A stretch of 29,789 bases of DNA from JAVBLU01 sp031553225 (GTDB taxonomy: Bacteria; Bacillota; Clostridia; Christensenellales; UBA1750), in assembly GCA_031553225.1 (NCBI GenBank), contig JAVBLU010000015.1:1-29789 (forward strand), in the 5' to 3' direction. Both the position numbers and the translations under genes were made by a program. Under the pieces are notes generated by a model that had not been told where the DNA came from, did no database searches, and worked only from the letters and a program-made list of their open reading frames with translations. Shown here piece by piece: positions 1-6,836 of this stretch. Within the stretch, counting starts at the first letter, position 1. Each line of letters starts with the position of its first letter.

Positions 1-882
1 GCCTTCGTGGTCGACTGGATCAAGCGGGGCGTGGACCACCACATCCGCTACAAGCACCTGGAGCGCCCGGAGATCGTATACAACCTGTTCGCCCACGGCC
101 CGATCGAGCGCGGGGTGGATATGTCGCACGGCGGGGTGGACATCTACGACATCGCCGCGGACGCCACCTCCCTGGCCACCGTGGCCGATTCGCTCGCGGC
201 CCTGGAGCAGCGGGTGGAGAAGGAGGGCATGTTCACCTGGGAGGAGGTGGCGCAGGCGCTGGCGATCAACTGGAAGGGCTTTGAGCTCATGCGGCTTGCG
301 CTGATGGACGTGCCGCGCTTTGGCAGCGGCGGCTCGCCCGCCGACGAGTGGGCGCTGCGCGTTTCCCGCCTGTACGCGCGCCTTCTGCGCGACACGCCCA
401 CGCCGGACGGGCACATCGTGCTGCCGGGCATTTTCTCGCACGGCAGCGTCTACCACATCGGCAAGGCATTGCCAGCCACGCCCAACGGGCGCTTTGACGG
501 CGACCCGATCTCGCACAGCGCCGATCCGGACCCGGGCTTCCTCAAGGGCGGAGGCACCGCGCCCACCGCCAAGGCCAACGCCGTGGCGCTCGTGCAGTGC
601 GGGTGGGGCAATTCCACGCCCCTGCAGATGGACATCGACGCGTCGCTCGCCAGCGAAATGGGCGGCCACCAAATCGTCAAGGCGCTCATCCAGGCGCACA
701 ACGACATGGGCGGCACGCTCGTCAACATCAACGTCATTTCCAAGGAAAAAATTCTGGAGGCGCACAAGGATCCGGACAAATACCCGGACCTGGTCGTGCG
801 CGTGACGGGCTATTCCGCCTTCTTCCGTTCGCTGTCCGCCGAGTACCGGCGGCAGGTGGTGGAGCGCTGGCTCTCCAGATAG
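1..882 (+). CDS. Glycyl radical enzyme (pyruvate formate-lyase family), C-terminal part
   Basis: The frame is open from the first base, so the start and the active-site cysteine region lie outside the window; 293 residues are visible. Near the end is the glycyl radical signature RVTGYSAFF, with the radical glycine codon at 808-810, followed by a short tail. The preceding GGTLVNINVISKEKILEAHKDP stretch (split here as GGTLVNIN and KEKILEAHKDP) matches the barrel end of this family. Such enzymes are activated by a radical SAM activase, which is not seen here. The substrate cannot be read from the C-terminus. The tail differs from what I remember of the choline, isethionate and dihydroxypropanesulfonate lyase group, and is closer to uncharacterised PFL-like proteins. 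It is followed after 75 bases by an oxidoreductase and a sugar isomerase, suggesting carbohydrate or polyol metabolism. The family is certain, the function unknown. Confidence 0.93.
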   Translation, partial: AFVVDWIKRGVDHHIRYKHLERPEIVYNLFAHGPIERGVDMSHGGVDIYDIAADATSLATVADSLAALEQRVEKEGMFTWEEVAQALAINWKGFELMRLALMDVPRFGSGGSPADEWALRVSRLYARLLRDTPTPDGHIVLPGIFSHGSVYHIGKALPATPNGRFDGDPISHSADPDPGFLKGGGTAPTAKANAVALVQCGWGNSTPLQMDIDASLASEMGGHQIVKALIQAHNDMGGTLVNINVISKEKILEAHKDPDKYPDLVVRVTGYSAFFRSLSAEYRRQVVERWLSR

Positions 883-957
883 CCCTCGCGCGCCGCTTAC
901 ATGCTGTTTGCCAATTGTTGTACGTCAACCGATCTGTATGAAAGGCGGGGTATTTTC

Positions 958-2049
958 GTGGCAAAGAAGCTGCGCATCGGCATCGTTGGAACGGGCAGCA
1001 TCGCCCACGCGCACATGCGCGCGTACAAGCAGTTTGAAGACGTGGAGATCGTGGCCGGGGCGGATATCGTACCCGGCAAGGCCAAGGCATTCTTCCAGGA
1101 GTTCAACCTGCCCGCCGCGCAGGCGTTTTCAAGCCTTACGGAGATGATCAAGAACACGCCCATGGACGGGGTGAGCGTGTGCACATACAACACCACGCAC
1201 GCCGTGTGCGCCATAGAGGCGCTGGAGGCCGGACTGCACGTGCTGTGCGAAAAGCCCATGTCCTTCACCCTTCAGGAGGGCATAGACATGGTAAAGGTCC
1301 GTCGGAAGGCCGGTAAGATTCTAACGATCGGCTTCCAGCCCCGCTACGACTACATGCGCCAGAAGATCGACCGCATGATCGCTGAGGGGGCCATCGGCAA
1401 GGTATACTATATACAAAGCGGCGGCGGCCGCCGCAGAGGCATCCCCGGCTCCACCTTCGTGGATAAGGAGAAGGCCGGGTACGGGTGCCTGGGCGACATC
1501 GGCTGCTATTCCATCGACGAGGCCCTGCACGCCGTGGCCTATCCAAAGCCGCTCACCGTGTCGGCCATGGCCAGCGCGCACTTTGGCAAGAACAAAAAGT
1601 ACTTTGCCGAGGCCGACCGCTTCGACGTGGACGACTTCTCCGCCGCCTTCGTGCGCATGGAAGGAGACGTCACATACATCTTCAAGCAGAGCTGGGCCAT
1701 GCACGCCGATACCCTGGGCGACACGCTGTGGCTGGGCACAGAGGGCGGCATCAAGCTTTTGCAGAACCAGGACACCACCGGCAAGCCCTCCCGCTACATG
1801 TACTTTACCGATGTAAACGGCGTGCAGGTGGACAGCTTTGTGAACCCTTCCTACGCCTGGGGCGAATGGAACGTGAGCAGCCGCGACGTGTTCGCCTGCA
1901 AGGTGCGCGACTTCTGCGACGCCATCAAGGAGGGGCGAGGCTCGCCCATCCCCGCCGAGGAGATCATCTACAACCAGGCGATCTGCGATGGCATCTACCG
2001 CTCCAGCAAGCTCGGCCGCGAGGTGGACATCGTCGTGCCCAGCTTCTGA
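958..2049 (+). CDS. Gfo/Idh/MocA family NAD(P)-dependent oxidoreductase
   Basis: This 363-residue protein begins RIGIVGTGSIAHAH, a Rossmann dinucleotide fold, and has the EKP motif at residues 98-100 that positions the nicotinamide. The substrate-domain motif is GDIGCYSID at about 179-187. Tyrosine occupies the place often held by histidine, as in the glucose-fructose oxidoreductase and xylose dehydrogenase branch. I chose GTG at 958 because AGGCGGGG ends 7 bases upstream and the Rossmann strand then starts at residue 6; an ATG at 901 would add 19 residues unlike the family. It probably oxidises or reduces a sugar or inositol-like ring hydroxyl in the cytoplasm. It lies between the glycyl radical enzyme and a TIM-barrel isomerase, 47 bases before the latter, so the three are likely co-transcribed. 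The substrate is not determined. Confidence 0.9.
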   Translation: MAKKLRIGIVGTGSIAHAHMRAYKQFEDVEIVAGADIVPGKAKAFFQEFNLPAAQAFSSLTEMIKNTPMDGVSVCTYNTTHAVCAIEALEAGLHVLCEKPMSFTLQEGIDMVKVRRKAGKILTIGFQPRYDYMRQKIDRMIAEGAIGKVYYIQSGGGRRRGIPGSTFVDKEKAGYGCLGDIGCYSIDEALHAVAYPKPLTVSAMASAHFGKNKKYFAEADRFDVDDFSAAFVRMEGDVTYIFKQSWAMHADTLGDTLWLGTEGGIKLLQNQDTTGKPSRYMYFTDVNGVQVDSFVNPSYAWGEWNVSSRDVFACKVRDFCDAIKEGRGSPIPAEEIIYNQAICDGIYRSSKLGREVDIVVPSF

Positions 2050-2096
2050 TCGGGCAGAGCCATGGCCGCCCAAGAAGCCGTAAGCGGAGGGTTCAT

Positions 2097-2978
2097 ATGA
2101 AAATTGGAAGCGTCGCGTGGGGCTGGACGCCCACGCCCGAGGATATGCCAAGCGGCGACAGCCTGCTGCGCATCGCGGACAGCGTCGCCGCCCTGGGCTT
2201 TGAGTTCATCGATTACCTGAGCACGAGCGCGTCGCTGGAGAGCTATTTCACCAAAGGAGAGGCGCGTCGCGTGGGCGAGCACGCGCGCGCCGCAGGCCTT
2301 TTTGTGCAGGGCCTTGTGTTTCAATCCTCCGACTGGAACAGCCCGGACGCGCAGCGGCGCGCGGCGCAGCTGAGGTATTTTCGCAAATGCGCGGACGCCG
2401 CCTGCGAGATGGGGGCGGGGTCGGTCTCCTGCATCATTCCCGGCCCCTATGGCGCACGGCCGAACCGGCAGGGCTCGCCCTCCGAAAAAAAAGCGCTGAA
2501 CCTGCCCGCCGCCTACGTGTGGCAGGAGGACTGGGACCGCTTTGTGAACGCGCTGGGCGAGGCGGCGGACATAGCCGCGGCCCGCGGACTGCGCGTGGCA
2601 ATGGAGTGTTTTCCCGGGTCGCTGTGCGCCACCCCGCACGCCATGCTGGCGCTGCTGCGGGACGTGGGGCGCGCAAACCTGGGCATCCAGCTGGACACCG
2701 CGCACCTGATGAACCAGCGCATCGATCCGGAGACGGCCGTGTTTATGCTCGGCGGGGCGCGCATCTTCCATGTGCACGCCAAGGACTCCGACGGCATGAC
2801 GCGCGGCAATCTTCCCTGCGGCTGCGGGCTGGTGGACTACACCGCCGTGCTCGCGGCCCTTGGCCATGTGGGCTATCAGGGGCATGCGTCCGTGGAGGTG
2901 GAGTTTACCGACAACCCCGCCCGCTACATGCGGCAGGCGCTGGAGCACCTGCGCCTGTGCGCCGTGGGCGCTTACTGA
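2097..2978 (+). CDS. Sugar phosphate isomerase/epimerase, AP endonuclease 2-like TIM barrel
   Basis: A 293-residue protein of the xylose isomerase-like TIM-barrel superfamily. Likely metal ligands are E170 (VAMECFPG), D200 and H203 (LDTAHLM), H225/H227 (IFHVHAKD) and E267/E269 near the end, in the usual order for these isomerases and epimerases. The ATG at 2097 has GGAGGG 5 bases upstream. Members act on keto-sugars, inositols or 3-keto-glycosides, and pairing with a Gfo/Idh/MocA dehydrogenase directly upstream is common in oxidise-then-isomerise or eliminate schemes. The last 7 bases overlap the 3' end of the convergent membrane protein gene at 2972. The family is clear; the substrate is unknown. 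Confidence 0.88.
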   Translation: MKIGSVAWGWTPTPEDMPSGDSLLRIADSVAALGFEFIDYLSTSASLESYFTKGEARRVGEHARAAGLFVQGLVFQSSDWNSPDAQRRAAQLRYFRKCADAACEMGAGSVSCIIPGPYGARPNRQGSPSEKKALNLPAAYVWQEDWDRFVNALGEAADIAAARGLRVAMECFPGSLCATPHAMLALLRDVGRANLGIQLDTAHLMNQRIDPETAVFMLGGARIFHVHAKDSDGMTRGNLPCGCGLVDYTAVLAALGHVGYQGHASVEVEFTDNPARYMRQALEHLRLCAVGAY

Positions 2979-3526
2979 GGCGAGCAAAACTGCCACACGC
3001 CCAGGGCGATGAGCGTGAGCGCGCCCAGAGCGTTTACCAGCCGGCCGGAGAGCCGTAGCGCGCACCGAAGCCCCAGCAGGTTGGAATACCCCACCGTGGC
3101 GAAGGAAAAGGCCGCGACGAACAGAGCGAGCAGAGCGGCGGACTGGCCGGAGATGCCCGCCGCCAAGGATGCCGGCAGACAGTTGAGCGCCAGCGCCGCG
3201 CCCAGAGCGAGATTTTCCGCAAGCGTCATGCGCCCGGCCTCCGGGCGGCTCGTCTCCTCCCGCTCGCCGGGGCGCAGGGCGGACACAAGCGTCCACGCGC
3301 CAAAGCCCGTAAGCAGCGCCGAGCCGATGACCGTTGCCAGCGGAAAATCATGAAGCAGATGCGCGGCGAAGCATGCCGCAAAGGCAAACGCGCCGGACAC
3401 GAGCGCGATGACCAGGTTCGAGGCGGCGGACACCCGGCGGCCGGCCATCCCCAAGGAAAGCCCTACGCACAGGTTATCCAGATTCGTCGCCAGGGCGATA
3501 AGCAAGAGCGCGATGATGTGCTGCAA
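2972..3526 (-). CDS. MntP/YtaF-like inner membrane protein, putative manganese exporter
   Basis: A hydrophobic 184-residue protein with about six membrane segments arranged as two repeats, the size and shape of the MntP/YtaF group (Mn2+ efflux; YtaF in sporulating Firmicutes). The first repeat keeps the acidic signature (ATNLDNLCVG). In the second the corresponding position reads ALNCLPASLAAG, with asparagine where transporters of the family usually have aspartate, so transport is not assured. I place the start at TTG 3526: the strong AAGGGAGG lies 8 bases upstream of it, while the in-frame GTG at 3533-3535 overlaps that ribosome site and could not use it. The gene is convergent with the isomerase gene (7-base overlap) and divergent from the ROK regulator. 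Confidence 0.75.
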   Translation of the reverse strand: MQHIIALLLIALATNLDNLCVGLSLGMAGRRVSAASNLVIALVSGAFAFAACFAAHLLHDFPLATVIGSALLTGFGAWTLVSALRPGEREETSRPEAGRMTLAENLALGAALALNCLPASLAAGISGQSAALLALFVAAFSFATVGYSNLLGLRCALRLSGRLVNALGALTLIALGVWQFCSPQ

Positions 3527-3534
3527 GGGCGGCA

Positions 3535-3540
3535 CCTCCC
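3535..3540 (-). promoter_or_regulatory. Ribosome binding site GGGAGG of the MntP-like gene
   Basis: On the - strand the motif GGGAGG is followed by 8 bases and a TTG codon. The upstream GTG shares its first base with this motif, so the site argues for the TTG start. Confidence 0.6.
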
Positions 3541-3550
3541 TTCACAACCG

Positions 3551-3560
3551 TATGCGCATA
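3551..3560. promoter_or_regulatory. Perfect palindrome TATGCGCATA in divergent promoter region
   Basis: A perfect 10-base palindrome lies 25 bases upstream of the TTG start of the MntP-like gene, in the roughly 210-base divergent region. It shares its CGCATA/TATGCG character with the larger near-palindrome at 3631. It could be a regulator site for the - strand gene, but no protein is implied by the sequence alone. Confidence 0.25.
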
Positions 3561-3630
3561 TGGCCGCCGGGTGCATGGCCGGGCCGCCGGGCGCCCTTCG
3601 CCTGCACAGCGCGCCCGCTATGGAAAGGTC

Positions 3631-3648
3631 CAGCGGCATATGCGGCTG
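3631..3648. promoter_or_regulatory. Near-palindrome CAGCGGCATATGCGGCTG, possible operator
   Basis: The 18-base element has a perfect GCATATGC core flanked by CAGC and GCTG, with one symmetric mismatch pair. It lies about 90 bases upstream of the ROK regulator start, between two divergent genes, a usual place for an autoregulatory site. No clear -35/-10 pair was found beside it. Confidence 0.3.
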
Positions 3649-3739
3649 CGTGCGGTGATCAAGCATCAGGTGAGGCAAAGGCATTTGCAGGTGGAAGGAT
3701 AAAGCGGTTTGCTTACGCAGGAAAGGAAATGAGCACGGC

Positions 3740-4954
3740 TTGCCAACGAACGTCGAGCTAAAGAAGAACACGTACCGCAACCGCATTCTGGGCATCGTGC
3801 GTCAGCACGGGCAGGTGTCGCGCTTCGACCTGAAAAAACAGAGCCGCTACAGCATGACGACCACGCTGGACACGGTGGAGGCCCTCCTGCACGAGGGGCT
3901 CATCACCGAGAGCGGGGTGGGGGAGTCCACGGGCGGCCGAAAGCCCACCTGGATCTCCATAAACCCGCAGGGCGGGTATTTTCTGGGCGTGGAGTTCAAC
4001 GCCGAGCACATCTACTCGGTCATATTGGATTTCTCCGGGAACGTTACCTACCGCGCGCTTGAGCTGATGCACACTTCGCCCAGCGACGCGCAGGAGGTGA
4101 TCGTCGCCATCAAGGCCGCCATATCCGCCATGCTCGGGCGGCTCAACGGCCAGGCCCGCATCTTTGGTATCGGTCTTGGAATCCCCGGTTTTTTGGACAT
4201 TGAGCGGGGGATATCGCTTGGGTACATGCACATCACGCACTGGGAGAACGTGGCCCTGAAGGAGGAGATCGAGCGGGCGTTCGGGCTGAGGGTGTACGTT
4301 GAGAACAACGTAAACGCCATGGTGCTTGCCCACAAGTGGCTGGACTACGCGGGGCTGTGCGACGACATGCTTCTGCTGGCCGTGCGCTCCGGCATCCGCA
4401 TGGGCTCCATCGCCCACAACCGCCTGCTGCGCGGCCGCAACAACGCCGCAGGGGAGATCGACCACCTGCGCCTGCCCTCTTCGCAGCGGCCTTGTACATG
4501 CGGGCGGCGCGGCTGCCTTGTGGCCGAGGTGTCCAACGGCGCCATTTTGGCGAAGATGCGCGAGGGGATCGCCGAGGGGCGCTTCCCGGCCCTGGCCGGT
4601 AAGGCCGCGGACCTGACCCTTTCGGACTTTATGGCCGGACTTCACGCGGCCGATCCGGACTGCATGGAGCTGCTGCGCCAAACCGCGCGCTTCATCGGCG
4701 AGGCGCTGTGCTATGCCGTAATGGCGAACAACCCCGCGCGGATCCTGCTGTCCACGGACTGGATGGACTGCAACAGCGAGTGGGTCTCCTGGGTGATCGA
4801 GGTGGTGCGCGCGCGCTGCCCGGTGTACAGCCTGCGCAACCTGGTCATCGACAAAAGCCAGTACGGGGCGCACGTGGGGGCCATCGGCGCGGCCAGCATC
4901 GTGATGCAAAAGGAAATCTACTATTCACCCACCTCAGCCCTCACCGATTTCTAG
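3740..4954 (+). CDS. ROK family transcriptional regulator
   Basis: A 404-residue protein with an N-terminal winged helix-turn-helix (about residues 12-60) and a ROK domain from about residue 78. H242 and the zinc site CTCGRRGC (C252, C254, C259) match ROK repressors. The kinase phosphate loop has degenerated, and the usual END of the catalytic motif reads ENN (188-190), so sugar kinase activity is unlikely and a pure sensor role is expected. No ATG or GTG start fits the frame. TTG at 3740 is used, with AAAGGAAA about 10 bases upstream. It stands 122 bases before the transporter gene, whose promoter carries an A/T-rich inverted repeat, so it is the natural candidate regulator of the long operon, responding to a sugar or sugar derivative. 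Confidence 0.9.
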   Translation: MPTNVELKKNTYRNRILGIVRQHGQVSRFDLKKQSRYSMTTTLDTVEALLHEGLITESGVGESTGGRKPTWISINPQGGYFLGVEFNAEHIYSVILDFSGNVTYRALELMHTSPSDAQEVIVAIKAAISAMLGRLNGQARIFGIGLGIPGFLDIERGISLGYMHITHWENVALKEEIERAFGLRVYVENNVNAMVLAHKWLDYAGLCDDMLLLAVRSGIRMGSIAHNRLLRGRNNAAGEIDHLRLPSSQRPCTCGRRGCLVAEVSNGAILAKMREGIAEGRFPALAGKAADLTLSDFMAGLHAADPDCMELLRQTARFIGEALCYAVMANNPARILLSTDWMDCNSEWVSWVIEVVRARCPVYSLRNLVIDKSQYGAHVGAIGAASIVMQKEIYYSPTSALTDF

Positions 4955-4983
4955 GCACTGCACACAAAAAACCCCATACGCCC

Positions 4984-5017
4984 TTGACTAATATCGTATT
5001 CGATGATAGTCTATTAT
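4984..5017 (+). promoter_or_regulatory. Promoter of the transport/catabolic operon
   Basis: A good -35 box, TTGACT, lies at 4984-4989 in an A/T-rich island unlike its surroundings. The -10 box is less certain: GATAGT at 5005 (15-base spacer), TAGTCT at 5007 (17-base spacer) or TATTAT at 5012 are candidates. Transcription would start about 50-60 bases before the ATG at 5077. The -10 region is covered by the inverted repeat at 5001-5019. Confidence 0.6.
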
Positions 5018-5019
5018 CG
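5001..5019. promoter_or_regulatory. Inverted repeat operator CGATGATAG-T-CTATTATCG
   Basis: Two 9-base arms around a single T match at 8 of 9 positions. The repeat covers the -10 region of the promoter just downstream of the ROK regulator gene, the expected position for a repressor operator. ROK repressors such as NagC and XylR bind A/T-rich inverted repeats, so the neighbouring ROK protein is the likely binder (inference). Confidence 0.55.
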
Positions 5020-5076
5020 GAAAGGAAACGCACCGTCCGAGCGCCTGGCACAACAACCGTAAGGAGGAACTGGTTC

Positions 5077-6741
5077 ATGTACAAACGCCCCGTTGCCCTT
5101 GCCAGCCTGTTGCTCGTCTTCGTCCTTTTGCTCACGGCCTGCCAGCCGGCTCAGCCCATCACTACGCCCGCGCCCGCAACGGCCGCGCCTGCGGCGGCTA
5201 CGCCCGCCCCCGCGCAGACGGCGGCCGCCGCCACCGCCGCGCCCGCAACAGCCGTGCCTTCGGCCGCCCCCGCCCCTAAGGAAACCGTCACGCTGACGTA
5301 CTTCGTGGGGTCGCTGGGCGATTCCGTCATCCAGACCTTCAACGATAACCTGGCCTATAAGAAGGCGCAGGAGCTCACCGGCATCAAGCTCGACTTCCGT
5401 CACGCGGCAGCCGGCCAGCAAAATGAGCAGCTGGGCGTGATGATGGCCAGCCGCGACCTGACCGATATCGTGGAATTTGGCGGCTACCGCTATCCCAAGG
5501 GCGCGGACGCGCTTATCGAGGACGGGCTGGCCGTGCGCCTGAACGATTTGGTGGCGCAGAGCGCCCCGGACTTCCTGAAGGTGCTCAACTCCAACCCCGA
5601 GTTCATGCGCCAGGCGATCACCGACGAGGGGAACATCTGGCAGTTCTGCTGCATCAGCCCCTTCGACGAGCCGGCGTGGCGCGGCATCTCCATCCGCAAG
5701 GACCTGCTGGAGAAGAAGGGCATGGCCCTTCCCGCCTCCATCCAGGAGTTTAAGGATGCCATGCTCTACTTCAAAACCTTGGGCATGGAGGCCCCCCTGT
5801 ACTACAACCCCACGGGCGGCGGCATGGACGACGGCCCCCTCGTGTCCGCCTGGGGCGTCGGCCCCGAGTGGTACCGCGACAAAGACGCCTCCGGCAAGAT
5901 CGTCATGAAGTACGGCCCCATGCAGGACGGCTTCAAGGACTATCTGAGCGAGATGAGCCAGTGGTATAAGGAAGGCATCATCGACAAGGAAGGCCCCGCC
6001 CGCGACGGCAAGACCATCGAGGCCATGCTGGTGAACGGCCAGTTCGGCGCGGTTCTGGGCGCCATCGGCGGCTATGGCCCCACCCTGCGCGCCCGCACCT
6101 CCGGCATTGCCCTGGATCCCACCTACGACCTGTATCCCATCCCGAACATGCCGCTGGTGAAGGGCGATCAGGTGCACTTCCGCAATTTCAACTACTACAA
6201 CAAGGGCGAGCCCACCATCATCTCCACCACCAGCAAGCACCCGGACGTGGCCGCTCAGTTCCTCAACTTCGGCTACACCGACGTGGGCGCCGAGCTGTAC
6301 AACTACGGCGTGGAGGGCGTTTCCTACACCAAGGCGAACGGCAAAAACGTGTGGACCGATCTGATCACCAAGTCGACCGAGGGCTCCTGGGTGAACATCC
6401 GCGAGAAGTACAAGCGCCACCAGGGCCCGTATCTGCGCGATTACATGGCCTTCCCGGTTACCGACTTTGAGAACCTGTGCATGCAGGAGTGGTCCAAGGC
6501 CGACGACGCCATGACCCCGCCGCTGCTGTCCCTGACGGCCGCCGAGTCCAAGCGCGACGGTGAAATCATGTCCAACGTGAACACCTACCGCAAGGAGATG
6601 CTCTGGAAGTTCGTCACGGGCGAGGAACCCCTCACCAAGTTCGACGCCTTCCGCGATGAGCTCAAGAAGATGGGCATCGAGGAATCCATCAAGATGCGCA
6701 ACGACGCCTTCGTGCGCTACGAGAACCGCCAGATCAAGTAA
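5077..6741 (+). CDS. ABC transporter solute-binding lipoprotein (LplA type)
   Basis: A 554-residue exported lipoprotein. The signal peptide has MYKR, a hydrophobic core and the lipobox LLTAC with C22 as the lipidated residue. It is followed by a linker of about 45 residues made almost only of Ala, Pro and Thr, then a family 1 solute-binding domain starting near KETVTLTYF. The length is typical for the LplA/YtcQ group that serves oligosaccharides and glycosides in Firmicutes. ATG 5077 has AAGGAGG 9 bases upstream. It is the first gene of the operon and is followed by two permeases, so it delivers the operon's substrate. From context this may be sulfoquinovose or a sulfoquinovosyl glycoside (inference). 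Confidence 0.92.
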   Translation: MYKRPVALASLLLVFVLLLTACQPAQPITTPAPATAAPAAATPAPAQTAAAATAAPATAVPSAAPAPKETVTLTYFVGSLGDSVIQTFNDNLAYKKAQELTGIKLDFRHAAAGQQNEQLGVMMASRDLTDIVEFGGYRYPKGADALIEDGLAVRLNDLVAQSAPDFLKVLNSNPEFMRQAITDEGNIWQFCCISPFDEPAWRGISIRKDLLEKKGMALPASIQEFKDAMLYFKTLGMEAPLYYNPTGGGMDDGPLVSAWGVGPEWYRDKDASGKIVMKYGPMQDGFKDYLSEMSQWYKEGIIDKEGPARDGKTIEAMLVNGQFGAVLGAIGGYGPTLRARTSGIALDPTYDLYPIPNMPLVKGDQVHFRNFNYYNKGEPTIISTTSKHPDVAAQFLNFGYTDVGAELYNYGVEGVSYTKANGKNVWTDLITKSTEGSWVNIREKYKRHQGPYLRDYMAFPVTDFENLCMQEWSKADDAMTPPLLSLTAAESKRDGEIMSNVNTYRKEMLWKFVTGEEPLTKFDAFRDELKKMGIEESIKMRNDAFVRYENRQIK

Positions 6742-6792
6742 GGCGCCGCCGTTCCTTGGCGCAGCTGCCCCGATCGAACCTATGGACGCGTT

Positions 6793-6810
6793 GCGCCGGT
6801 GGCCCGGCGC
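6793..6810 (+). terminator. Stem-loop between binding protein and permease genes
   Basis: A perfect 7-base stem (GCGCCGG/CCGGCGC) with loop TGGC lies 51 bases after the binding protein stop and ends 14 bases before the permease ribosome site. There is no T-run. It more likely protects the 3' end of the abundant binding-protein mRNA or gives partial read-through than acts as a full terminator. Confidence 0.4.
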
Positions 6811-6836
6811 AGCGCGCCCTTGTCAGGAGGCCGTCC

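Noticed and set aside
1..882. Isethionate sulfite-lyase, which would complete a sulfonate pathway
   Set aside because: The visible C-terminus does not carry the ending I recall for that clade, the active-site region is outside the window, and the operon encodes an exporter for the sulfonate instead.
901..957. ATG 901 as start of the first Gfo/Idh/MocA protein
   Set aside because: The added 19 residues are unlike the family and lack a ribosome site; GTG 958 has one at good spacing.
3536..3739. yybP-ykoY manganese riboswitch before the MntP-like gene
   Set aside because: I looked for the conserved paired elements in the - strand leader and did not find them; only short palindromes are present.
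5014..6420. A 468-codon open frame antisense to the binding protein
   Set aside because: Its translation is Gly/Ala/Val/His repeats without family features, while the sense strand has a clear lipoprotein with ribosome site.
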